From the NCBI GenBank assembly GCA_963170055.1, contig CAUJGJ010000313.1:1366701-1381700 (forward strand): 15,000 bases of DNA. The letters run 5' to 3'. Below, piece after piece: positions 1 to 9,246 of this stretch (position 1 is its first letter; each line of letters opens with the position of its first letter). The notes beneath the pieces were generated by a model. The model was given only the letters and a program-made list of their open reading frames with translations, was not told the DNA's origin and made no database searches. Both the position numbers and the translations under genes were made by a program. Source of the DNA: Halisarca cf. caerulea. Lineage: Eukaryota; Porifera; Demospongiae; Chondrillida; Halisarcidae.

Positions 1-292
1 TGTTGAAAATATGGTACCTTCAAAGATATGCAAACAGATTGACGACTTCGAAGACACTTCAGAAAAAACAAAGGTTCAGTACGTACACGTATCGCTTTTA
101 ACTCCAACATTTCTCGTGCACTTTGAATGCCGTGTAAATGTTGATAACGTTGTCTCTACCACGGTTTCTAAAAGTTATTGTGTCGCCGTCAAGAATAAAA
201 GACGCTCACCTTCACTGCAATCTTTTAGCAGCGAATGTGGAACGCCTGACAAATACAAAGAAAGGGACAGACATTGCTATCTAGAACTTTTG
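1..292 (+). CDS. Gene A exon (5' cut by window): HisRS-like motif-2 region
   Basis: This frame is open from base 2 to the donor GTGGGT at 293, and would stop at 302-304 if unspliced. The last third resembles HisRS around motif 2. SYCVAVKNKRR parallels RYHIAKVYRRD, and KERDRHCYLELL, joined in phase 0 to DLDYIG of the next exon, parallels RYREFYQCDFDIAG. About 14 extra residues rich in Ser and Pro sit between these blocks compared with HisRS. The first half, rich in Lys and Asp, is not recognisable. The similarity is weak, and the exon is supported mainly by the phase match and by its position just before the clear HisRS-like exon. The true acceptor or start may lie outside the window. Confidence 0.5.
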
Positions 293-531
293 GTGGGTCG
301 ATGAGAAGAGCGCCTTACGTGTTTGCAACGAAGTTGTAGTACTAGCGTACTGGTCTTCATTATTTGGAACTGATGTTGTGCATCCATTGTTTAAGATTGA
401 TTTGTTATGATTAACTGGGCGCTAAAGGTGACAATATATGATTAAGCACAGTTGCGGTTCACATCAAAGAAAAAAGTGTGCAATTGACGATATACAGGCA
501 CACTTTTCCCTTTGAAGTTGACCACAACCAT

Positions 532-563
<32 letters not shown>

Positions 564-3500
564 ATATAAGTATCTCAATGTGCATTTCCTTTTGACTTGA
601 AGAACACTATGTGTATATTCTCCCTGCTTCTCTGTGTGCATCAGCATGTATGCATAACACCAAGTGAACTCAGTCATACTCTGATGCATAGACCAGAATT
701 GCTAGTCCTTTTAGTGCATGATCTAAAATTATAGGCTTTAAATTTCTAGTGATAATATTTTACTTATCTGTTGTGCACATTGCCTTTCATTTAGGATCTG
801 GATTACATTGGCACCTATGAACGAATGGAGAAAGACGCTCAATGCATCATTACTATATGCAATGTATTGAGGGAACTTCACATCCTGGGTAGTGTGGAGA
901 TCAGGCTGAATCATTGTGCACTCTTCAAGGGCATCTTACAAAGATGTGGGGTACCCGAGTATATGCATGCTGACATTAAGAATATATTGCTGGTAAGTAT
1001 TACTGTGTAGTAGTAAATTTTTGAGGGGCAAAATTGTTGATGATGACAAGTTATCAAGATTTCTCGGAAATAAATTTCACCGATCCTGTCCTGAACACTT
1101 ACCAGAAGCTATTAGAGGTAGCCACCATTTTGTACTTTTAGCATTTACTTTACTAAGAGGTTACTGGGTAGGAGTGGTGGTGACAAGGGCAGATCCAAAA
1201 AAAAAATCACTGTTATTATGGCTTTCTCTAAATCAGCACTTTAGTCAACAATTATTACTAGTAATGAACATATATAGTTCAGACCTTGCTAAAATTCCAG
1301 ACCCAATAGCGCTTGTGAGTCTGGGAACGAGGTGTTGAAATGGCCACCATCATGGCCGACGTATTTAGTGAGGTGAACGCTAAAATCAGAATTTCTACTT
1401 ATTTTCAATCGAACTTTAAGAATGGCTTAACAAAGACTTAAGATGTTTCAGTTTTAGACCTTTTAACATGATATATTGAGCTCTAAATGGAACAATGAGA
1501 CAGCCAAATAGACCTTTAATTGAAAATTCTTTAGCGCTTTACCGAACTATCTGTACTCTGATCGAAATGGTTCAAAGCTTATCTTATAGTTCACGTGTAT
1601 CCAAGTAGCTGTTTGCTATAGAGTGTTCTTCAGTCTCAAAATGGAGCTGCAATTTGAGTTGAAAATATCCATTCTGGGCCAAAAGGCGGAATAATTTACC
1701 CTATGAAATGCATGGGCGACCTCAATTGGACTCCCATTGGTGACGGAAACAATTAACCTCGCTAAACCGCTCGGTAATCACCTTTGCCACTGCCATAATT
1801 GTGCAATTGGGGAATAGTATGACTATTGCTGTTAGCATGGTAAATTCAGCAAAAAGAAAATGGTACATATAGATCTACAGTACCTGAAGGCTACGTTTGT
1901 CATGGAAAAGGGATCGCCTATTTACTCTGATTTTAGTACCAATGGTGATTGAATTGAATAGTTCGAACTCAAATTAGGTACTTCTCTACCAAAAATCTCT
2001 AAGTTTCCTAGGAAAGTGGGGTTTGTCTGAATCCCCTGACCAACCTGAGATACAGCTAGCCACCTGATATCTCCAACGGACGCCTGACTTACAGCAGAGG
2101 ATGTATAATACCAGGTCCTTCTTTCTAATATAAAGTATAACTGTATAGCACACTATATCCTGAGTACATTCCATCAATATTGCAGTATACTTACACCATG
2201 GTAAGATCATGACTTTCGTATAATATTATTATACTTTGCAAGTTTGTGTGTGAATATTCCGTCCCTCTCCCATGCACCCCCTCAATGTGTTCATTTGTCA
2301 ATACACTAACTATATTGTACAAAGGTTCATGCATGCAGTGATTGTTTATGTCATATAACTTTAAATTACTATTTAATTCAATATTATTTACCATATATTC
2401 TCACTAAAGAATGTCGTTGATTTGTTGACATGCATTTTTCCCAATTTTATTGTTGCCTATCCGGTTCTTACCATTGTATCTCCATTTGCCAACCTCAACC
2501 TGATATTTGCTCTAGATCTGCTGAAAATTATTATGAAAAATATAATATTATATGATAGTATAAAAGTAACAATGTGGCACTTTATCATGTTTCTGTGTGT
2601 AGCAGCCATGTGCACATGCCTCCGACTGGACAGATCTGAGGGGAGTTTGTGATGTACATATGCTCCAGAGGTACCTTTCAAATTGGCAGAAAGGGGGAAA
2701 AGTTTTGTTAAGAACCTTGGAAGAAGACCCGGAATTGATGGCATACCCAGATATGCAAAGGGTGTTTGACGATCTTGAACTTTTTCTTTGCCTCTGTGAA
2801 GAAAAAGGAGTACCAACTAAGGTATTGCAAGCATGATTGTGACTATTGCAATTGCTAATTAAAACTTAATAATTGCTAATGTGCATGTTTATCTTTGTTA
2901 AATATGCTATTACCGTACTTTCCGAAACTTTCGTAGGACTTTATTTTCATGAATTTCGTGAATGGCTTCGGATTTGCAAAATTTTATCTGCGAATTTTCC
3001 TTAACTGCTGCAAAACGGTGGCCATAACTGTTTATGTATCGGACGCTTCAAAAATAGTAGATCCTGTTTATCAGGCCTGTGTTTTGCTGTATAAATTTGG
3101 ACACCCGATCATCCTCAGGAAAGATGTTTAATTCTTTCAAGTCAGCTTACATGGAAGCCAGGGCACATTGTCCAGCCATCTAGCTCGGAAACGCTTATTG
3201 AGCTGCTTAGGAGTGGATCAATGAGCTGATGGACATGATTCAAGCCTATAAACTTCAGAGTCAGCCTTCGAAGTAGCACCACGCTTCATTGAATATGGTA
3301 TGCTGCACGCGTTATTCAAGATCTTCACCTATATGCGTGAACGGGACGACACCATATCTTTTAGCCTGGCTCCCTAGACTAATAGGCCCCATGCATTTGC
3401 GAAAATAAAAACACGAACAGTCGACTTTCAAGCGATTTGCGAAATTTACATCCTGCAAAAATTTCAGACAGTAGGGTATATGCAATTTACTACATCCTCT

Positions 3501-6500
3501 ACAGCAATGTGTCTTCCAGCTGAATTTGGTTCAAGAGCTTGATTATTATGATGGGCTCATGTTCCAGGTTGTACATGTACCAGGTATGCCTTCACATGTA
3601 TACCGTATAACTGGAAATATTGACGGAAAGAATATTTGGCAGTTTTGGGCTTTTTTGGGCATTGGCGGTTTATATTTTGGCGGTTGGCCTGCTTAGGTTA
3701 TAATTATATTCATAGCCACAGCTACTAAAATGGAGTCTTTGATCGACTTTCATACGAGGATGAAAAGTTTCTCATGATTTCTGCTCGCTTACCGTTTTAT
3801 TCTTGATTTCCTCTCAGTTCTTTAGAGATACTTAGGATAATCTATATAGTCAATTTGCAGAGTAAAAGTGCGAATTTCTTTATAAGTAGCTATTCACGAA
3901 ACTCCAACTGCAGGAAAGTCACTCTTGTATCATGATGGAAAATATTGGCGGATATTATGTTGGCGGTTCTCGATCAAACCGCCAATCCACCAAAATAGAA
4001 TGACCGCCAATATTTCTGGTTATACGGTACCTTGAAGTCATGTAATAATTTATATATTGCATATACGTACAATGTCATGTGCATGCATATATATTTCTCA
4101 ACCAAGATGTTGTTGGGACACCATCCTTTGGCATACTTGCTCGTGGTGGGAGATATGACAATCTGGCTAAAGGAGCCTACCCAGATAAATGTTTAGGACA
4201 GGTGCGTATATATTAATACAATACATTATCTGTTTCTTGTATTTTTGGTGAAGAGTATTTAGATATATATGTTAATTACATGGGTTCATGGCATTGTCCT
4301 GCAATAGAAGTTCCCAGGGGTTGGCTTTACATTCGTTATGGAATCCATTGTTGATCTCTGCTACTCACGTGGCACACAACTACCTTCTGGAAACTCATCT
4401 GACATTACAAGCATCACAAGACAGCTTTTGAGTGAGCACAAGGAAATGACAACTCTTCTCAAAAAGCTACAACATAACATGGCCAATGCTGCAAGTGGAG
4501 TGAACCAGGAGGATGGTCAAATTGGTGATAAACAGGTAGATATTGGTAAGTGAGTACACTCTTAGACTATTATTGTACACATGAAAAATCCTGGACCACG
4601 ACTATACTGCTTCTTCACTGATTACTTCAGAGATTCCACTGGTCCAGGAGAATGTAAGTGGAGGAGGACAACCTTCAGATTCCCTACCCTTGCGGGAGGA
4701 GCATGTTTGTGACGAAACATGTGAATGTGAATTTGAATCAGGAGTCACACGACATTTGGTCCAGCATACAAGTATTTCTTTTCCACCAAGTCCTCTGGAT
4801 TCAACCATTATGGAATATCATTCTCCCGCTTCCACTACAAACCAAAAACACATTTCAATCCTTGGCCAGGAACAGGGTCCTCGTGATCCTACTGAATATG
4901 TTGCAGAACAAGGTTGCTCTATATCCCCGTCAGTAAAATCATCTTCAGATCTAGAACCAAGTTCAGACATTCCAGTACAATCAGAGGGACCCAGCGAGCC
5001 ATCTGAGCTGGTACGTTCATATTATGTTTTTTTGTATAATTAGCCCTTAGCCCTCCTACCCACACAGGCATTACCGTATTTTCAATATTCAATTTTCTTC
5101 CAAGCCTTTTCTAGGCCTTTGTTGGGTCAGTAATTACAGGTTTGGGTTCAGTGTGATCAGAGAATATTGAAGAATGTTCAAGTCCATAGAAATGGTGGTT
5201 TCCGTTGGCCACCAAGTCGTAATCATTATAAACACAATACAAATGTGGAGAAAATGTATATTATTCATCTAAAATTTACATTTTTCGCAAGTCTTATGCA
5301 AACACACAGTATAACACAAAATGTATATCATTTGGAAGAATTGTTTTTGCCTTTCTTTTGATACGTAATGACTGTCTACTAGTGAAATCCTGCTGAAGAT
5401 ACATGTCAAAATACATTTCTACCGAAATAATGCAGCAAGCAGATAAGTACATAACAGTTGTGCAGTGATTTGATGTGCCAAATAGTACTACATGTTTTGA
5501 AAGGGCTGGTCTACACGTCAAGTATAATATAGGAGTGCATGTGGGACATGTCCAGACTTGTTATGGTAGCACCCCTCAGTTTGCATAGTGATGAAATGTA
5601 ACTTTTCGGCACCTACAAGTTATTAGTCACGCATATATCCCGTGATTCGAGCTGTTATTTCGGGCGTATATACGGATGTCGAATCCACGTTTAGTGATGT
5701 TTTCTGTCATTAGAGTTGTTTTGTCACATGATGGCTCGTGACCTAACTGGATATTCTTGGGAATTTTAGTTTTCGGTTGGGTGCTACGCACGGGAACAAG
5801 CTGGAGACAGTTTCTTGGTGTCAACGTCGAGCTATTTATTGAATACAACTTTTCCATGTGGGGGCAAGAGAACTTTTGTTCCTGCCCAAAGTTATAGGAT
5901 CGAGCTTCAATTTAACTTTTTGACGGCTAATTTTGAAGATCTTGGCTTTGGAGAGGAATTGCCAATGCCCCCGCGTGGAAAAGTTAGTGAATGTGTTGTT
6001 ATAGCTATTTATGTGAAAAATAGTCTTAGAAGTGTTCCTACATGTAGCACCCAAAGCGTTTTGCGTTTTGTAGGGCTTAGAAGATCCTCACTAGCTTTTT
6101 CTCGATAACAACAGGCCTCTCGAAAGGGAAATTATCGAAAAGTTTATGGGTCTACCTACTCATTAAGCCCTTGTTTGATGCTCTGAGGCTTCTACTAGTT
6201 GAGAACTTAAGCTGTAAAGAAGACCAAAATTTTCACACTTCAGAGTTAGCGTGGACATGTCCCACATGTAAGGGTTTTACTCTTCAGGCCAAATCTGCAG
6301 GAAAACAAGCTATCAGTCCGTATATAGTATGCGTATATGCTCACTTCCATCCGAGCTACAAAAATTCATGAAGTGTTCATTTTTGGCACGGGTGAGGGTA
6401 GGAGGGTTAAAGGTTTATTTTTTGCTTATAGGTATAGCCTTTTTAAAGTTCTTCAAAAAGGACACAGGACAATAGCAGGTTTGGAAAATTCATCGCAGCT

Positions 6501-6698
6501 ATCCTATTTGATACTACTTCAGTTTACAGTTTATGAGCTTAAAAGATACTTATAAGCTAATAATCAATCCAGTGGTGTGCCCAGTTTGAAGGTATGGTGC
6601 ACAAGATCATGGAGATGTGTCAGTATCTCAAACAGCAGCAAAATTATAAAAATGCAGAAGTGGAGCATTCGATGTCACATGAAGACCCAATAGTATGA
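1..6698 (+). CDS. Gene A: HisRS-like (GCN2-related) pseudo-synthetase protein, eight exons, 5' partial
   Basis: Exons are 1-292, 795-992, 2603-2821, 3520-3583, 4107-4201, 4308-4545, 4631-5010 and 6585-6698. All introns are GT/AG and the phases run 0,0,0,1,0,1,0 to a TGA, about 532 visible codons. Residues of about 60-300 follow the class II HisRS core in order: a YCVAV strand (motif-2 region), DLDYIG (like CDFDIAG), LNHCALF..CGVPE (like VNHRKLL..CGVP), LDYYDG (like GLDYYTG), ARGGRYDNL, and GVGFTFVMES (motif 3). This fold is known from HisRS and from the tRNA-binding domain of GCN2 kinases. The HisRS RGLDYY arginine is Gln here and the motif-3 ER arginine is Ser, so I infer no aminoacylation. 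No anticodon-binding domain follows; the tail is coiled-coil-like, then Ser/Pro-rich. No kinase domain is visible, though one could lie upstream of the window. It could also be a very divergent HisRS, but the missing arginines argue against that. Function unknown. Confidence 0.72.
293..794 (+). other. Intron of gene A
   Basis: Donor GTGGGT and acceptor TTTCATTTAG bound 502 bp of AT-rich DNA. Apart from an AT dinucleotide tract at 539-562 I see no gene or recognisable element in it. Confidence 0.5.
539..562. repeat. (AT)n microsatellite
   Basis: An uninterrupted AT dinucleotide run of about 12 units, followed by AATATAAG. It lies inside an intron of gene A. Confidence 0.9.
795..992 (+). CDS. 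Gene A exon: HisRS-like core, LNHCALF/CGVPE block
   Basis: The exon has 66 codons, phase 0 to 0, between acceptor TTTAG and donor GTAAGT. It begins DLDYIGTYERMEKDAQ, matching the HisRS/GCN2 segment that starts CDFDIAG and carries an acidic residue-Ala-Glu at the next helix (DAQ here, DAE in HisRS). LNHCALFKGILQRCGVPE parallels the LNHTMLLKAIL..CGIPE helix of GCN2 and the VNHRKLLDGM..CGVP helix of HisRS. This is the clearest homology in the gene and fixes the reading frame. Confidence 0.82.
993..2602 (+). other. Intron of gene A, 1.6 kb, no gene seen
   Basis: Donor GTAAGT and acceptor GTGTGTAG are phase 0 on both sides. The interior has many stops in every frame on both strands and no recognisable domain. 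The stretch 1340-1980 is less AT-biased than its surroundings and could be an old transposon, but I found no terminal repeats. Confidence 0.55.
2603..2821 (+). CDS. Gene A exon: HisRS-like insertion-domain region
   Basis: The exon has 73 codons, phase 0 to 0, starting after the AG at 2601-2602 (an AG three bases later would drop one Gln). The translation includes SDWTDLRGVCDVHMLQRYL, then GGKVLLRTLEEDPELM and a helix DMQRVFDDLELFLCLCEEKGV. The order matches HisRS: a Trp-Glu-Glu-Val-type helix, a Gly-Gly then Leu-Leu then Asp-Pro stretch, and a helix DLKLLFEYLTLFGI leading to the GLDYY block. GCN2 has the equivalent segment ending LGIKL. Confidence 0.78.
2822..3519 (+). other. Intron of gene A filled by a TIR element
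   Basis: Donor GTATTG and acceptor CTTCCAG bound 698 bp, of which 568 bp are the TIR element at 2911-3478. Without the element the intron would be about 130 bp. Confidence 0.7.
2911..3478. mobile_element. Non-autonomous TIR element (MITE-like), TA flanked
   Basis: The left end reads TACCGTACTTTCCGAAACTT. The right end, read on the other strand, is TACCCTACTGTCTGAAATTT, giving imperfect terminal inverted repeats of about 25 bp. Both ends carry TA, as expected of a TA target duplication (Tc1/mariner-like superfamilies use TA; the family assignment is inference). The inside holds GAATTTCGTGAAT- and TTTGCGAAA-like motifs and no transposase. It lies within an intron of gene A. Confidence 0.65.
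3520..3583 (+). CDS. Gene A exon: LDYYDG motif
   Basis: A 64-nt exon, phase 0 to 1, between CTTCCAG and GTATGC. It encodes LNLVQELDYYDGLMFQVVHVP and corresponds to the HisRS histidine-A region, VRGLDYYTGVIYE. The Arg-Gly before LDYY in active HisRS is Gln-Glu here. The Arg is catalytic in known HisRS enzymes, so its loss points to a non-catalytic domain. Human GCN2 has lost the same arginine, while this protein keeps the DYY that GCN2 lacks. Confidence 0.8.
3584..4106 (+). other. Intron of gene A filled by a second TIR element
   Basis: Donor GTATGC and acceptor AACCAAG bound 523 bp, of which 429 bp are the element at 3601-4029, starting 17 bp after the donor. Without it the intron would be about 94 bp, similar to the next two introns. 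Confidence 0.7.
3601..4029. mobile_element. Non-autonomous TIR element (MITE-like), GGCGGT-rich, TA flanked
   Basis: The left end TACCGTATAACTGGAAATAT pairs with the reverse complement of the right end, TACCGTATAACCAGAAATAT, with two mismatches. The pairing continues as TTGACGG against TTGGCGG. Both ends carry TA. The interior has several GGCGGT/ACCGCC copies, including a small hairpin near 3963-3985. No transposase is encoded. The outer TACCGTA is shared with the elements at 2911 and 12975, suggesting related families. Confidence 0.8.
4107..4201 (+). CDS. Gene A exon: GGRYD motif
   Basis: A 95-nt exon, phase 1 to 0, with a donor GTGCGT at 4202. It encodes VVGTPSFGILARGGRYDNL followed by AKGAYPDKCLGQ. 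The ARGGRYDNL block matches the AAGGRYDGL (histidine-B) motif kept by HisRS and GCN2. The acceptor AACCAAG is a weak pyrimidine tract, but the phase is right and nothing better lies nearby. Confidence 0.8.
4202..4307 (+). other. Short intron of gene A
   Basis: A 106-bp intron, GTGCGT to GCAATAG. The more obvious acceptor at 4317 (TTCCCAG) would enter the next exon in the wrong frame, so the AG at 4306-4307 is preferred. Confidence 0.6.
4308..4545 (+). CDS. Gene A exon: motif-3 region then coiled-coil-like segment
   Basis: A 238-nt exon, phase 0 to 1, ending at a strong GTAAGT donor. It opens KFPGVGFTFVMESIVDL, the counterpart of HisRS motif 3 (VPCVGLSIGVERIF) and of the GCN2 stretch AIGVSIAIDKI. 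The invariant motif-3 Arg (ER) is Ser here (ES). The sequence then leaves the HisRS pattern. TRQLLSEHKEMTTLLKKLQH has leucines spaced as in a coiled coil, followed by a polar NQEDGQIGDKQ stretch. An alternative donor at 4536 (CAG/GTAGAT) is in phase 0 and would not join the next exon. Confidence 0.75.
4631..5010 (+). CDS. Gene A exon: Ser/Pro/Glu-rich tail with a Cys cluster
   Basis: A 380-nt exon, phase 1 to 0, between TTACTTCAG and GTACGT, open in one frame for all 126 codons. It has an early Cys cluster (HVCDETCECEF), then a long low-complexity stretch rich in Ser, Pro, Gln and Glu ending PSEPSEL. No known domain is recognised; it is likely disordered. No anticodon-binding domain such as follows the core in HisRS is visible. 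Confidence 0.68.
5011..6584 (+). other. Last intron of gene A, 1.57 kb
   Basis: Donor GTACGT and acceptor GTGCCCAG are both phase 0. It contains the foldback element at 5538-6268. The rest is AT-rich with no supported exon. Confidence 0.55.
5538..6268. mobile_element. Foldback element with nested inverted repeats
   Basis: Three inverted-repeat pairs are nested. 5538-5554 (CATGTGGGACATGTCCA) matches 6252-6268 exactly on the other strand. 5777-5787 (TTGGGTGCTAC) matches 6044-6054. 5847-5866 (AACTTTTCCATGTGGGGGCA) matches 5966-5985 with two mismatches. The inner two pairs share a centre near 5916 and the outer pair is centred near 5903, so this is one long imperfect palindrome. Short open frames inside it are a by-product. 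No transposase is seen. Confidence 0.6.
6585..6698 (+). CDS. Gene A terminal exon: Gln-rich helical end
   Basis: It enters in phase 0 after GCCCAG and encodes FEGMVHKIMEMCQYLKQQQN followed by YKNAEVEHSMSHEDPIV and TGA at 6696-6698, 37 residues. The amphipathic Met/Gln-rich helix could be a coiled coil. A possible donor GTATGA at 6693 would keep phase 0, but two AATAAA signals close downstream favour termination here. No domain is recognised. Confidence 0.6.
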   Translation, partial: FEGMVHKIMEMCQYLKQQQNYKNAEVEHSMSHEDPIV

Positions 6699-7395
6699 TT
6701 TGAGTATGCTTGGCTCCATACAGCTCTATTATCTTTCAAATTTTGAGTAATTTCTAATAAATTTGTTAGAATAAACAATGCATGGTGAACGTCTTGGCAT
6801 TTGTAGATACTCTGTACTAGTCTACAAACGTAGTATATGTAGACTCTGAGTATCTATGTTGTGATTAAAACAGTATATATAGAAGTGTGTGTGTGTGTGT
6901 GTGTGTTTGTATATGTGTGTGTTTGTATCTGCATGTCCTACTTGGTATATACGTATAAATTATATATGGTAACTGTGATTTACTGATATTGCAAGGTATA
7001 ACTCAATGTATACAGGTCTTGTATGTGCAAGGTACGTACATGTTTGTGTACATATACGTTTGTGTATCCGGCCTTTGTATTATGTATTTATAATAATAAT
7101 TCTATACAAATTTGTAGATGTGTGTACACATTTTAAATTTCTACAAAATACATTTATATATATATATATATATATATAATATAATATTATATTAAAAAAT
7201 CATAATATGAAATATTATATAAGAATATATATCTATCACAAATCCTCAGCCCTGAGCCTTTGGCAACAAGGTCACAGCGAGGAACCCCCTTCTGGTGACT
7301 CTGCCTCATGCAGTTCAGAGGAAGTGGGATTCCCCAATTGTTGCATGAGGCTAAAAGTCCTCTCTCCTTGAACAAGCCAGTCCCAACTCATATAT
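6699..7395. other. Intergenic DNA with short TG and TA tracts
   Basis: After the gene A polyadenylation signals there is no supported exon. A TG-rich tract lies at 6882-6926 and a TA tract at 7152-7192. The block 7241-7385 is less AT-rich and contains a perfect 10-bp inverted repeat (GCCTCATGCA / TGCATGAGGC) around a 30-bp loop. Confidence 0.5.
6756..6775 (+). terminator. Polyadenylation signals of gene A
   Basis: AATAAA occurs at 6756-6761 and again at 6770-6775, 58 and 72 bases after the TGA. This spacing suits a short 3' UTR. AATAAA also arises by chance in AT-rich DNA, so the support is moderate. Confidence 0.5.
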
Positions 7396-7397
7396 AT

Positions 7398-7613
<216 letters not shown>

Positions 7614-7630
7614 TCACATATATAAATATA

Positions 7631-7635
7631 TGTGT

Positions 7636-7703
<68 letters not shown>
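7631..7703. repeat. (TG)n microsatellite
   Basis: It is separated from the CA tract by about 21 bp containing ATATATAAATATAT. Together the CA and TG tracts form a long potential hairpin. This tract is also the left edge of duplication unit 1. Confidence 0.95.
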
Positions 7704-7705
<2 letters not shown>

Positions 7706-8257
7706 AAGACTGTGCATAATCATTATCTTCAAATATGTACATATAGATACAGTTCTATGCAACAATAGAAAATTCTATGTGTATTTATGGCCTGCCTACC
7801 AAGTCAATTAAGGGTCTGAGATCGATGTTCACTTGTTTACACAATCAGAGGAGCCACTCTGTCCCACTGTCTGGGAAAGTCCCTTGGGATATCCCAATGA
7901 TGAATTCAGCATGTACTTCAGAATATCCCAGCCTATGTATATCATGCGTGACAGACTGCCTCTGAAGTGTGCCCAATGAATATTGACACAGTACACTAAA
8001 GTCAAATCCTATGTCAGATAATAAGCGATAAAAAGTACTGTTTTAATGTCCTCTTTGATGTACATACTAAGCAAATTTCACTGTATTTATACAGTCTAAC
8101 TAGGTAAACAATGTATCTGGGATAATACATACATATCCTCTAGCTGGTGAGACTATTTCCAATACACATGCAGGCCATCTTATTCATACCTGTGAGTAAC
8201 ACAGAATGTAATGGTCCTTAGCTGTGTTTCCTTAATTTGTCCATGTCTGGCTTACAG

Positions 8258-8390
8258 GATACCTAAGGATGCCTTTCTTTAGACTAACTATGACGAGCTA
8301 CCACTTGAGGTCCTACAGGAAGTAGAGGTTCTCCTTCTTGTGTTCCTCGGATCTCTATTATCACTTCATGCAGTGAAGTGGTTCATGGAA
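8258..8390 (+). pseudogene. Dead duplicate of the 9114-9246 exon
   Basis: This copy aligns without gaps to the intact exon with 15 base differences in 133. Codon 8 is TAG (8280-8282) where the intact copy has CAG. The donor is TTGAGT at 8391, where the intact copy has GTGAGT. Both lesions prevent use as a normal exon. The acceptor CTTACAG is intact. Much of the protein (LPLEVLQEVEVLLLVFLGSL) is still identical. Confidence 0.7.
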
Positions 8391-8420
8391 TTGAGTGTGC
8401 ATGTTGTCTGTTCGTCCCTA

Positions 8421-8568
<148 letters not shown>

Positions 8569-9113
8569 AAGACTGTGCATAATCATTATCTTCAAATATG
8601 TACATACGTAGACGCAATTCTATGCAACAATAGAAAATTCTATGTGTATTTATGGCCTGCCTACCAAGTCAATTAAGGGTCTGAGATCGATGTTCACTTG
8701 TTTACACAATCAGAGGAGCCACTCTGTCCCACTGTCTGGGAAAGTCCCAGGGGATATCCCAATGATGAATTCAGCATGTACTTCGGAATATCCCAGCTTA
8801 TGTATATCATGCGTGACAGACTGCCTCTGAAGTGTGCCCAATGAATATTGACACAGTACACTAAAGTCAAATCCTATGTCAGATAATAAGTGATAAAAAG
8901 TACTGTTTTAATGTCCTCTTTGATGTACATACTAAGCAAATTTCACTGTATTTATATTTATACAGTCTAACTAGGTAAAAATAATATCTGGGATAATACA
9001 TATCCTCTAGCTGGTGAGAGTATTTCCAACACACATGCAGGCTATCTTATTCATACCTGTGAGTAACACAGAATGCAATGGTCCTTAGCTGTGTGTCCAT
9101 GTCTGGCTCCCAG

Positions 9114-9246
9114 GATACCTGAGGATGCTCTTCTTCAGATTAACTTTGAGGAGTTACCACTTGAGGTCCTACAGGAGGTGGAGGTTCTCCTTCTTGTGTT
9201 CCTCGGATCCCTGTTGTCACTCCATGCAGTGATGTGGTTCATGGAA
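9114..9246 (+). CDS. Candidate exon, membrane-like, possibly 5' part of gene B
   Basis: A 133-nt exon between CTCCCAG and the strong donor GTGAGT, phase 2 in and 0 out. It reads IPEDALLQINFEELPLEVLQ and then EVEVLLLVFLGSLLSLHAVMWFME, an acidic helix followed by about 20 hydrophobic residues that could span a membrane. Compared with its duplicate at 8258, 8 of 15 differences are synonymous, and in the last two thirds nearly all are, which supports this frame. I recognise no family. It could be an upstream exon of gene B or belong to a separate gene. Its phase does not join directly to 12377. Confidence 0.5.

Noticed and set aside
1026..1118. A possible extra gene A exon reading DFSEINFTDPVLNTYQKLLE before a GTAGCC donor.
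   Set aside because: No acceptor gives a phase that joins it to the exon ending at 992. Skipping it joins 992 to 2603 cleanly and matches the HisRS spacing.
2457..2816. Minus-strand open frame of 119 codons.
   Set aside because: It lies opposite the gene A exon 2603-2821, which has homology and correct splice phases.
2949..3131. Open frame of 60 codons.
   Set aside because: It lies inside the TIR element at 2911-3478, without recognisable content.
4658..4936. Second open frame overlapping the Ser/Pro-rich exon.
   Set aside because: The frame in 4631-5010 that matches splice phases on both sides is preferred.
5815..6108. Open frame of 97 codons and its minus-strand partner.
   Set aside because: Both sit across the centre of the foldback element at 5538-6268, so overlapping frames on both strands are expected from the palindrome.
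7282..7363. Possible exon reading EEPPSGDSASCSSEEVGF.
   Set aside because: Composition resembles the gene A tail, but there is no convincing acceptor or donor and it lies after the gene A stop and AATAAA signals.
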